Shown: positions 36,252 to 43,396 of the stretch, piece after piece
Layout: the number at the start of each line of letters is the position of its first letter
Numbering within the stretch: position 1 is the stretch's first letter
From: Pseudomonas sp. ATCC 13867
Lineage (GTDB): Bacteria; Pseudomonadota; Gammaproteobacteria; Pseudomonadales; Pseudomonadaceae
Assembly: GCF_000349845.1 (NCBI RefSeq)
Contig: NC_020829.1
Span: 2,115,001 to 2,179,000 of the forward strand
DNA: 64,000 nt
Reading direction: 5' to 3'
Program-made: the position numbers and the translations under genes
The notes under the pieces: generated by a model
The model's input: only the letters and a program-made list of their open reading frames with translations
What the model was told of the DNA's origin: nothing
Databases searched by the model: none

Positions 36252-36586
36252 GACGCAGCCTCCTGTCATTCAGCATGAACGTCGCCACGGATTCCGCTGT
36301 GCGGGAGCTATCGAGTCGCCATCAAGTCGTCATCGAAATCGGGGTACTCTGTAACTGCGGTGTCAAGACCGATTGGCTCCAGGGCATTGCGGAAATCGTC
36401 TGAATGCGACGGTTGCGCGCCACAAAAATGGTGCGCAGCATGGAGCACCGTGCAGCAGCCCGCGCCATAGATCATGACTGTTTGCATCAGAAGCGCACCG
36501 CTTCGGTGCAAGAGTGCGGATTCAGACCAATCAGGTCTTGGGTAAGACTGAAATAGTCAGAATGCGCCGTCGTTGGCTGGGACTGC
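36252..36586. other. Intergenic stretch without convincing gene
   Basis: A 67-codon minus-strand frame (36308-36511) has no ribosome site and no recognisable domain. Base composition is lower in G+C than the neighbours, with AT-rich bits near 36340 and 36530. It may be decayed sequence, with the promoter of the DUF6499/DUF2285 gene close to 36260-36310. Confidence 0.4.
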
Positions 36587-36937
36587 TCAGTCGGTGATCG
36601 AACCGTTTTCCTCGGCCAGCCGCAGGTACTCCGACAGCCGCCGCACGGGCTGGAAGTAGCGATCGCGCATCACAGGTTGCTTGTGCGGCCCGACGATGGA
36701 CGCCAGATCGGACAGCTTCACATGGCCCAGGCCGGGCATGCCTATTCCCAGGTCGATCAGCCCCCATGCCGTATCGCCATCGGCCGGGTCGAGCGCGGCC
36801 AGCAGCCAGGTGGCGTGCGCGTCGGGGGTGAACAGTCGCACCGCCGGCATTGGGTCGATGCTTCGGCCAGCGGCGCGTGCCGCGCCGACGGCGAGCAGTT
36901 GCGCCCGCTGTTCAGCGGTGACGAGCGGCTGGGTCAT
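36587..36937 (-). CDS. DUF2958 protein
   Basis: A 116-residue DUF2958 protein, identified by AVRLFTPDAHATWLLAALDPADGDTAWGLIDLGIGMPGLGHVKLSDLASIVG. The compact soluble domain is frequent in ICEs and plasmids; some are thought to be single-strand-break or DNA-processing accessories, but function is unknown. The start at 36937 (MTQPLVTAEQRAQLLAVG) is the domain start; an upstream extension to 37060 reads through repeated GGAAACGCGG-like sequence and was discarded. Divergent from the XRE regulator gene, sharing a 318-base control region. Confidence 0.87.
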   Translation of the reverse strand: MTQPLVTAEQRAQLLAVGAARAAGRSIDPMPAVRLFTPDAHATWLLAALDPADGDTAWGLIDLGIGMPGLGHVKLSDLASIVGPHKQPVMRDRYFQPVRRLSEYLRLAEENGSITD

Positions 36938-37185
36938 GGCCCGAATCCCCACGCATCCGAGGATGCACGGATACGATTTTCCACCGAAGCGCGGAACCGC
37001 CGAAGCGGATGCGTGCTTTGGCGGGAAAGCGCGAAGGCGCAAGCCATCGAATCCGTACATGCACGGAAACGCGGAAGCGGAATTGCGCAGGCCAGGAAAG
37101 ACACAGATGCGGTTCCCAGATTCTGTCGGAATCCGCCCATGCGGATTTCTGCAAAGGCACGAATACGGAAATCAACGACACCAAA

Positions 37186-37218
37186 TGCGCACTATAGTTT
37201 GTAGCCCTATAGTGCGCA
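37186..37218. promoter_or_regulatory. Perfect 12-bp inverted repeat operator
   Basis: TGCGCACTATAG and CTATAGTGCGCA flank a 9-base spacer. It sits 38 bases before the XRE gene and in the divergent region shared with the DUF2958 gene. Autorepression by the XRE protein is the likely role. The rest of 36938-37185 has imperfect direct repeats (CGGAAACGCGG-like) but no gene. Confidence 0.6.
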
Positions 37219-37255
37219 ATCGGCTGTCATCTTGGTTTTCTAAGGAAAACCATAG

Positions 37256-37549
37256 GTGGCGGCGAAAGACTCATTGGCGACGGCAATACGGACGGTCAGG
37301 AAAGCGCGCGGCTTGAGCCAGGAAGCGTTCTCCGACGTGTCCAGCCGTACCTACCTGAGTTTGCTGGAGCGCGACCTGAAAAGCCCGACCATGCACAAGC
37401 TGACCGAGCTGTGCGAGGTCATGGACGTGCATCCGCTCACGTTGCTGACGCTGGCCTATGCCGGCGACAGCACGCGCAGGGCCGATCAGCTTCTGGCGCA
37501 GGTGCGCCAGGAGCTGGAGGCGGTGTTGAAGGAACGCGACACGCCGTAG
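37256..37549 (+). CDS. XRE family transcriptional regulator
   Basis: A 97-residue Cro/C1-type protein. The helix-turn-helix covers about residues 8-62: AIRTVRKARGLSQEAFSDVSSRTYLSLLERDLKSPTMHKL. A C-terminal helix (STRRADQLLAQVRQELEAVLKERD) may dimerise. It starts with GTG at 37256, preceded by AAGGA. This small regulator is a fixed part of Tn4371-like and related ICEs, and probably controls the divergent DUF2958 side as well as itself through the inverted repeat at 37186-37218. Two hairpins follow its stop codon. Confidence 0.88.
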   Translation: MAAKDSLATAIRTVRKARGLSQEAFSDVSSRTYLSLLERDLKSPTMHKLTELCEVMDVHPLTLLTLAYAGDSTRRADQLLAQVRQELEAVLKERDTP

Positions 37550-37561
37550 GCGCGTGCGTGA

Positions 37562-37607
37562 CGTGCTGCGCCAGCAGCACGGCGCCCCGCCGCAATGGAC
37601 GGGGCGC
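37562..37607. terminator. Two adjacent hairpins between convergent genes
   Basis: CGTGCTGC/GCAGCACG (37562-37581) and GCGCCCCG/CGGGGCGC (37582-37607) lie between the stop codons of the XRE gene (37549) and the DUF736 gene (37620). They probably form a bidirectional terminator. No T-run is seen. Confidence 0.5.
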
Positions 37608-37619
37608 GGTGGGCGGCCG

Positions 37620-37934
37620 TCAGGCTGCCTTGGGCTTGCTGCGCGACCAGATCAGGTCGTGCGTGCCGTCCTCGTTCTCGATCAGGCGGGCATAGACCGT
37701 CGCCGGGAACGAAGGGTCGTCGATGCTCACGGACAGGTACTCGCGCCCGGCCTCACTGGTCTTCTTCCACGCCGCGCCGATCTCGTGGCCGGCCGCCTGA
37801 AGGTGGAAGTCGGGGGCGTTCTCGCTGTCGCCCTTGTCGTTGGGAACCAGCTTGACCTTGACGTTCAGGGTCAGGGTGCGGAGCTGGCCGGTGAAGCCGT
37901 CTTTCTCTGCGGTGAAGGTGCCGATGTTAGCCAT
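37620..37934 (-). CDS. DUF736 protein
   Basis: A 104-residue DUF736 protein: [35 protein letters not shown], then [46 protein letters not shown]. These small all-beta proteins are found in many conjugative elements and are suspected of binding nucleic acid, but there is no proven function. The start at 37934 has AAAGGAG 9 bases upstream. It is transcribed alone, with 756 bases of hairpin-rich non-coding DNA upstream. Confidence 0.9.
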   Translation of the reverse strand: MANIGTFTAEKDGFTGQLRTLTLNVKVKLVPNDKGDSENAPDFHLQAAGHEIGAAWKKTSEAGREYLSVSIDDPSFPATVYARLIENEDGTHDLIWSRSKPKAA

Positions 37935-38690
37935 GATGTTTCTCCTTTCGGGTTGAACAAGGTCGCGCCAGTGCGTCCTTGTTGTGATCCGGCCGGCGGG
38001 GGATGGGCTGGCCGCACCGCGCAGCGGTCGCAACACCGTGGAGAACCTGGAAGCGAAAAGAATTTGCTGCGCGAGGAAGCCGCGCAGCGGCGGGGAAATT
38101 GTTTTCGCTGGAAGGTTGCGGCCATGAAGCCCAAGGCGCAGCCGCGCCCCCGCCAGGATTCACGACAAGCCAAGGACGCACGGGCCGCCTGTCCCGAATG
38201 GAGACATGGCCGACTCGGCATCCCCGCGTGACGGCTTCACCGGCTTGCGCCCTGACGCGGGCAAGGCCAATCCCCCAACGACAGGCGAGAACGCCCCCGC
38301 CGCAGCTTGCGGTGACGTGCGTGAGGCGTGGTGTGGAAGTTCCATAGGCAAGACCGGGCGGCGTGTCGGTGAACCGTCCTTCGTGACGTGGTTGCTCTGA
38401 ACCGCCAGCGTCGAGGCCGGCACGCTTTGGCACAACCTGCCGCAGCAAGCCGGGGCGTAGCCCCACAAGCCCCGCCCATTGCGGCGGGGCGCCATCGAAA
38501 TCTTGCCCGCGTCAGCGGGCACCGATCGCCGTACCGCGCGCAAGGCCGTTGCGCGCCCGCCCCGTCGCCGCCTGGCCGAAGGCGGCGACGGGGCGGTTTT
38601 GCGGTGGACGTTGAAACCGGGCGCGGCAGGTCTGCCGCGCCCGGTTTGAGGTGAAACCCCGGCGCTGTGCGCCGGGGCTATGCTGCTATG
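37935..38690. other. Long non-coding stretch with a hairpin cluster
   Basis: No convincing gene. The right part holds four strong stems: GCCCCGCC/GGCGGGGC (38469-38490); CCGCCCCGTCGCCGCC with its 16-bp perfect complement, followed by TTTT (38557-38600); AAACCGGGCGCGGCAG with its 16-bp perfect complement around GT (38614-38647); and CCCCGGCGC/GCGCCGGGG (38657-38677). The last two end the parB transcript (minus strand). A 64-codon plus-strand frame at 38206 has weak support. DUF736 control signals should lie near 37945-38000. Confidence 0.7.
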
Positions 38691-40733
38691 TCACGCGGCG
38701 AGCGCGTGGGCTTCCACTTCGTCGGCGGCATCTTCCGGTGCATCCACGTCCTGCGCGCCTTCCTGCGGCTCCGTGTGGTGTCCGCTCTTGAACACGGCGG
38801 GCATCCAGCCCGTACCATCGGCCAGCCGTTCCGCCTCGCTGGCAATGTCGGCCTTCTTCAACTTCGCCAGCCGGGTAGCGTGCGACGGCGCGAACTCGCC
38901 CACGGCTTCCAGAATCACGGCCTTCGGCACATGCTGGAAATATCCGTCTGCGGTGGGCTGCCACCATGCGGCCATGTCCAGCCCCACGGCCTGCGCTAGT
39001 TCCGCGCCCGGCTGGTGCGCCGTGGCGCGGGGCGTCACCACATCCACGGTCGCCGCCACGCATACCGCCAGCAACCGCACCAGTTCGCCTTGCTCCATCG
39101 CCAGCAGCGCGGCGAACAGTTCAGCGCTGTCCTGCGGCAACGCTTCGCCCGCGACTTGCTGCAATTCGCGCAGGGCTATGGCGGCGAGCGAATCGGGCCA
39201 GTCCGGGGCCATGCTTTCCAGCCGGTCTTTCACGGTGAGGCGCACGCCGAGCGGCAGGCCGTCGTGGTAGTGGCCGTCCTGCAGGACGGTCTGCACCATG
39301 CCATGCACCAGCGCAGCCAGCGCGACCTGCGGATGCCGGGCCACTTCAATTTGCAGCGCGGCGGTGCGGTGCGCGCTCAAGCGCTGCGCCAGCCGGTCGG
39401 ACAGGATCGCGGCCTTGGGCTGCTCGGCGTCCTCGCCTTCGTCGTCGTTCCCGGCTTCGCCCTCCGCGTTGCCGAACCCCTGCCGCAAGCGTTCCAGCGT
39501 GCGCAGCGCCTTGGCTTCGGCTTCGCGCAGCAGCCCGCGATGAATCACGGCTTCGCCCTCGCGGTCGAGCGTGACGATGGCACCGGCCACGGCGCACACG
39601 TCCGGGGCGTAGCCCTGCAAGGCTTCCTCCACGGCTTGCAGTTCCCCGGCAACCTGTTCGCGGCGCGGTTCCAGCGCCTCGGTCTTGTCCTCGTCCTCGG
39701 CGTCGTAGGCGTCTTCCAGTTCGGCGTCGATCTTGTCGAGGCGGGTTTGCAGCGATGCGATGCGGCGGGCTTCGCGGGCGCTCGGTTCGCGGCGCTGGCG
39801 CGGTGCGTTCTGGAACGCCTGCCGCTCGGCGTAGCTCATGTGCGGCACGGCTTCCACCCACGCCCAACCCTCGGCGCGCACGTCCCCGGCCAGCGCATCC
39901 AGCTTGCCGCGCACCAGCGTTTCCAGCAGCGCGGCGTCGGTCAGGTAGGTTCCGGCATCGCCTTCCGCGAACAGGTCGCGGCGGATGCCGCCACCCGCCG
40001 CCGTGTAGGCGTCCAGCCCGACGAAGCGCACCAGCGGATGCGTGGCGTCGAGTTCGCGTTCGGTCAGGCGTTCGCGCAGCGCGGATGCGCCGCGCTGCCA
40101 TTCCGGCGCACCGTAGAACGCGGCTTCCTGTGCGGGGTGGTCGTCGGTGATGGTCAGGGCCATCAACTGTTCCAGCGTGACATTCCCGGCCCGGTAGTCA
40201 GCCAGCAGGCGCGGCGAGACGTTGGCCAGCTTCAAGCGCCGCTGCACCACCAGCGGGGTCACGCCGAAGTCGGCGGCAATGTCCTCGATGGGGCGGCCTT
40301 CCTTGACCAGTACGGCGAACGCCTCGAACTGGTCGGCCGGGTGCATCTGCTCGCGCAGCAGGTTTTCCGCGAGGCTGACGGTACGGGCCGAAGCGTCCGG
40401 CACCAGCAGGCAAGGCACTTCGTAGTCGGCGGCGATGCGCTTTTTCTTCGCAAGCAGCTTCAAGGCGGTCAGTCGGCGGTCGCCGGCCACCACTTCGTAT
40501 TGCTCGCCATCGGCGGCAAGGATGACAACGAGGTTTTGCAGCAGACCGATGCGGGCGATGCTCGCGGCCAGTTCGGGAATGGACAAGCGCGGGGTCTTGC
40601 GTGCGTTGCGCTTGGAGCGGCGCGGCAGCAACTGCGAGAGCGGAACCAAAATCAGGTTCTTGGTCGGGTCGGCCACTTCCAGCGGCGCGGCGGTTTCGAT
40701 GGCACGGGTTTCGATTTGGGTAACGGCGTTCAT
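38691..40733 (-). CDS. parB: Large ParB/RepB/Spo0J family protein
   Basis: A 680-residue ParB-family protein. The ParB N-terminal (CTP-binding-type) domain covers about residues 28-135: VPLSQLLPRRSKRNARKT, the GDRRLTALKLL box, and TVSLAENLLREQMHPADQFEAF. A helix-turn-helix follows at about 150-180 (PIEDIAADFGVTPLVVQRRLKLANVSPRL). The remaining about 450 residues are much longer than in chromosomal ParB; they include a charged coiled segment (about 330-380) and acidic patches. This oversized form is standard in ICEs of this kind and may be a regulator or nuclease-like accessory rather than a plain partition protein. DUF932 lies upstream on the same strand. Confidence 0.9.
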   Translation of the reverse strand: MNAVTQIETRAIETAAPLEVADPTKNLILVPLSQLLPRRSKRNARKTPRLSIPELAASIARIGLLQNLVVILAADGEQYEVVAGDRRLTALKLLAKKKRIAADYEVPCLLVPDASARTVSLAENLLREQMHPADQFEAFAVLVKEGRPIEDIAADFGVTPLVVQRRLKLANVSPRLLADYRAGNVTLEQLMALTITDDHPAQEAAFYGAPEWQRGASALRERLTERELDATHPLVRFVGLDAYTAAGGGIRRDLFAEGDAGTYLTDAALLETLVRGKLDALAGDVRAEGWAWVEAVPHMSYAERQAFQNAPRQRREPSAREARRIASLQTRLDKIDAELEDAYDAEDEDKTEALEPRREQVAGELQAVEEALQGYAPDVCAVAGAIVTLDREGEAVIHRGLLREAEAKALRTLERLRQGFGNAEGEAGNDDEGEDAEQPKAAILSDRLAQRLSAHRTAALQIEVARHPQVALAALVHGMVQTVLQDGHYHDGLPLGVRLTVKDRLESMAPDWPDSLAAIALRELQQVAGEALPQDSAELFAALLAMEQGELVRLLAVCVAATVDVVTPRATAHQPGAELAQAVGLDMAAWWQPTADGYFQHVPKAVILEAVGEFAPSHATRLAKLKKADIASEAERLADGTGWMPAVFKSGHHTEPQEGAQDVDAPEDAADEVEAHALAA

Positions 40734-40812
40734 GGTGATAACTCCTTGCGGTTAGGGATGCAGCAGCGAGAGAAGCGGCAAGGGCTGCTGCCTGCCCCTG
40801 CCGCGTGGGGAT

Positions 40813-41640
40813 TCAGGCTTTCAACTGGCGCATGCCATCGGCCAGCAGCCAAAGCGCACGGTTGAGGCGGATGTTTGGGTCGATGCCCTGCACCGGGCGG
40901 GTTTGCTGGCGGCGTCCGTTGGCGCTGCGCCCGCGCAGGCCGCCTTGGGTCAGGTTCTCTTGCGTGCGGTTGAACACGCTCCACAAGTCCGGGCGGCGGT
41001 CGTCGAAGCGGCGCGGCATCAGGATTTGCGATTCCGTGATGGGCGCGGGTTTGTCGGGGTCGTCGTACTTGAGGGCCAGCGCGGCGCGGGCGAACACTTC
41101 GGATTCGCCATCGTTCAAGGTGATGGCGCGCATGGAATCGCGGGATTCCTGCACGCGGTCGAAGCCGCGCAAGACTTCGTAAGCGCCTTCGATGACGGAA
41201 CCGGCCACGTCGCCTTTGTGGGGCACACGCACATCGGCTACCGTGTCGCCGCACACAAGGCCATTGCTGCACACGAACCGGAACATGCCCGCGAACATTT
41301 GGTAAGAACTGGTGCCGTCGTGCGAATTGAGAAGCACGATTTCATTTGCTTCCGCGCCGTTGATCTGGCTGGCGTGGCGCAGGCGCAGCATGTGTTTGGT
41401 GTAGTCGCGGCGGTCGTCGTGGCGGACGCGGGTCTGTGCTGCCATGAAGGGTTCAAACCCTTCCTTGCGCAGTTCCGCCAGCACGGCGGCGGTCGGGATA
41501 TAGGCGTACCGCTCGGAACGGCTTTCATGGGGGGCGTCCGCGAAGATGGATGGCGCGACCTTGCGGATTTGATCGTCGGACAGCGGGTAATCGCTGCGCA
41601 GCGACGGGGAACGGGAAGCGAATCGGGATGCGAGTTGCAT
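40813..41640 (-). CDS. DUF932 protein (phage/plasmid-like)
   Basis: A 275-residue DUF932 protein: SIFADAPHESRSERYAYIPT at the start, MLRLRHASQINGAEANEIVLLNSHDGTSSYQMFAGMFRFVCSNGL in the middle, and a C-terminal basic segment. Members occur in phages, plasmids and ICEs, where some have been linked to protecting incoming DNA or to recombination; function here is unknown. The ATG at 41640 has AGGAGA 7 bases upstream; the frame extending to 41682 is not needed. It is 79 bases upstream of parB. Confidence 0.88.
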   Translation of the reverse strand: MQLASRFASRSPSLRSDYPLSDDQIRKVAPSIFADAPHESRSERYAYIPTAAVLAELRKEGFEPFMAAQTRVRHDDRRDYTKHMLRLRHASQINGAEANEIVLLNSHDGTSSYQMFAGMFRFVCSNGLVCGDTVADVRVPHKGDVAGSVIEGAYEVLRGFDRVQESRDSMRAITLNDGESEVFARAALALKYDDPDKPAPITESQILMPRRFDDRRPDLWSVFNRTQENLTQGGLRGRSANGRRQQTRPVQGIDPNIRLNRALWLLADGMRQLKA

Positions 41641-42403
41641 TGCATTTCTCCTGACGAAAAGGGTTTGCTGTTCAAACCGCACACCGGATTCCTAGATTCG
41701 GAGCCCAGCCTTTCGGCTGTTCGGTGCGGTTGGCACGAGGAACCCGGTTGGCCCTGTTGCCACCGTCTTTCCTGAGTTCATCGCCCGCGGCCAAAGGAGC
41801 GCGCGGACGGGGGCCGTCAAGGAGACAAGCGCAGGGTTGGTGCGGCCCGCAGGCGCAGCCGAGGACACGGCCCTGCGCGCCTTGACGGCACACGGAAGCG
41901 GGCTACGGTCGCGGGTAAGGTGATGAAGTCAGGGGAGACGGCTGGACAAGGCAACGGCCATCCCTATGTGCTGACCGCACGGCAAGCGAAGCGCGCAGGC
42001 CCGAAGCTGGAAGCCGGGCCGAAGGCGTCAGCCGAGCGGAGCGAGGGAACGATGGAAGCCCGAAGGGGGGCGAGACGCCGCAGGCGGCTCGATGCGAAGC
42101 ACGACAGCGCGACCGGCCATGCTTCTTGGCCGGGGACGCCCATGCAGTCGTGGAGATGCAGCGTGGATCTTCTGTGGTGGACAAGCAGCCTTTGCGGCAT
42201 CGGTATTGCCGCGCCGGCGCAGCCGGGGCGGCGGTGTTGCAGGGGCGCCAAGCGAAGCGCGGCGGGGATGTGCCGCAGGCACTTCCCCCGGAGTGCAAGC
42301 GCCAGCGCGCAGCGCCGCAGGCGCGAAGTCATCGGCACCAGGGCGCAGCAGAAAAAAGGTGCGCCGCCCCGCAGGGCAGCGCACCGGATGGCGCCAGGCG
42401 CGA
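41641..42403. other. Non-coding stretch with first copy of a degenerate repeat unit
   Basis: No convincing gene in 763 bases. A plus-strand promoter-like pair TTGACG (41882-41887) and TACGGT (41904-41909), 16-base spacing, is followed at about 41975-42030 by GCAAGCGAAGCGCGCAGGCC and GCCGAAGGCGTCAG. The same order of elements recurs at 42909-43025. A plus-strand open frame from 41923 is Arg/Ala-rich and looks like a by-product of G+C. Confidence 0.5.
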
Positions 42404-42790
42404 TCAGTTCGCCGTCATCGTCTGCAACTGCTCGATCACGCCGGGTTCGACGAAGACGCACGGCTGGTCGGCCGCGATCGGCACGTTGAACACCTGTGAG
42501 AAGGCTTCGCGCTTGAGGTGCGCCAGGCGGCCCGTCCGGTACGCCTGTTCGGGCTTCACGCGGCCACCGCCCGCCGGCGAGCCGCTGCGCTGCGGGTCGC
42601 ACTCGACCAGCGCGACAAAGCCGTCGTCGGACAGCTTCTGATGCTCGGGGCACAAGCCCCAGCCGGTTGCCGTGTGACGCTCCATGCTCGCGCGCAGGCG
42701 GCGATCCAGCAGGATGGCGCCGGTGTCGAAGCGAGTACCGCAGACAAGGCAAACGTGTTGTTCAAGCGAAACGTGCGATTTGTCGTTCAT
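42404..42790 (-). CDS. Conserved ICE protein with paired cysteines
   Basis: A 128-residue protein. The N-terminal half has CLVCGTRF (about residues 14-21) and WGLCPEH (about 44-50), together a possible four-ligand zinc site; the C-terminal half (VFNVPIAADQPCVFVEPGVIEQLQTM) resembles a small helical domain. I do not recognise a characterised family, though similar proteins accompany DUF932 and ParB in this ICE type. The start at 42790 begins MNDKSHVSLEQHVC; upstream frame sequence to 42988 is low-complexity. Confidence 0.75.
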   Translation of the reverse strand: MNDKSHVSLEQHVCLVCGTRFDTGAILLDRRLRASMERHTATGWGLCPEHQKLSDDGFVALVECDPQRSGSPAGGGRVKPEQAYRTGRLAHLKREAFSQVFNVPIAADQPCVFVEPGVIEQLQTMTAN

Positions 42791-43115
42791 GACGATCTCC
42801 GGTTGCACGGGCGGAATTGCCCGGAACCGTCGCCAGCACGGCGCAGCGCAAGCAGTCAGGGGTCGCAGACGGCCGCCAGGACGCAAGCGCGCAAGGCGCG
42901 TGCAGCCCTTGACGGCGAGACCGCCGTGATACGGTGAAGGGAACAGCAAGACCGCCCTCAACCTCACAACGAAGGCGCGGACAGGCAAGCGGAGCGCGCA
43001 GGCCCGCCAGGGCCGAAGGCGTTAGGGATCAAAGCCGAATGGCCACGACTCGCAGAGGCGTGGGGCGCAGCCCGCGAGCCCGACGGCGGAACGACGGGAC
43101 GCCCCCGCGGATCGG
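42791..43115. other. Non-coding stretch with second copy of the degenerate repeat unit
   Basis: TTGACG (42909-42914) and TACGGT (42930-42935), 15-base spacing, are followed by GCAAGCGGAGCGCGCAGGCC and GCCGAAGGCGTTAG. This matches the unit in 41882-42035. The promoter-like pair reads toward the antitoxin and SIR2-HerA genes. No convincing gene. Confidence 0.5.
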
Positions 43116-43151
43116 TTACACGATGGCACAAATGGGCTACGATGTGGCTAC
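43116..43151 (+). promoter_or_regulatory. Candidate promoter and operator of the defence island
   Basis: TTACAC (43116-43121) and TACGAT (43138-43143) are 16 bases apart. Direct repeats GGCTAC (43135-43140 and 43146-43151), one helical turn apart, overlap the -10 region 22 bases before the antitoxin start. This layout suggests autoregulation by the RelB-like protein. Confidence 0.45.
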
Positions 43152-43172
43152 ACTTTTCCAGAGTCTGTGTCC

Positions 43173-43364
43173 ATGGCAAGCAGTGATGTCGTTCGCGCCC
43201 GAATTGATAAAGAAATCAAGGAGGAAGCCAGCCATGTCTTATCCGGAATGGGGCTGTCGATTTCGGATGCGATTCGCATGCTGCTAACACGCATCGCGAC
43301 CGATAAGGCCTTGCCTTTCGATCTGAATCGTGTCGCTTCTCCGCTGAAGCGCAAGACTCCATGA
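43173..43364 (+). CDS. Orphan RelB/DinJ family antitoxin
   Basis: A 63-residue protein whose first 50 residues match the RelB/DinJ ribbon-helix-helix pattern: SDVVRARIDKEIKEEASHVLSGMGLSISDAIRMLLTRIATDKALPFDL. The last 13 residues (NRVASPLKRKTP) are basic and replace the usual acidic toxin-binding tail. No RelE/YafQ toxin gene follows; instead an 11-codon ORF and DUF2130 do. The ATG at 43173 was preferred over a GTG at 43167. It could act as a DNA-binding repressor of the operon rather than a toxin partner. Base composition drops near here, marking the edge of an acquired block. Confidence 0.8.
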   Translation: MASSDVVRARIDKEIKEEASHVLSGMGLSISDAIRMLLTRIATDKALPFDLNRVASPLKRKTP

Positions 43365-43396
43365 GTATGCGAAATATCTTTCAGGACTCGCAATGA
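43361..43396 (+). CDS. 11-codon bridging ORF
   Basis: ATG at 43361 overlaps the antitoxin stop (ATGA), and its own stop (TGA 43394-43396) overlaps the ATG of the DUF2130 gene (43393) in another ATGA. The peptide is MSMRNIFQDSQ. The arrangement would pass ribosomes from the antitoxin gene to DUF2130. It may also be the remnant start of a lost toxin gene. No protein function is claimed. Confidence 0.4.
   Translation: MSMRNIFQDSQ

Noticed and set aside
36308-36511. A 67-codon minus-strand frame
   Set aside because: No ribosome site and no recognisable protein; left as unassigned sequence.
38206-38400. A 64-codon plus-strand frame preceded by GGAG
   Set aside because: Weak spacing to the start, no domain, and no continuity with neighbours; not enough to call a gene.
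39015-40865. A 616-codon plus-strand frame opposite parB
   Set aside because: Shadow frame over a conserved ParB gene.
41923-42489. Arg-rich plus-strand frame in the non-coding stretch
   Set aside because: Low-complexity translation, overlaps a real gene on the other strand at its end, and the DNA-level similarity to 42909-43025 is not kept in the same frame throughout.
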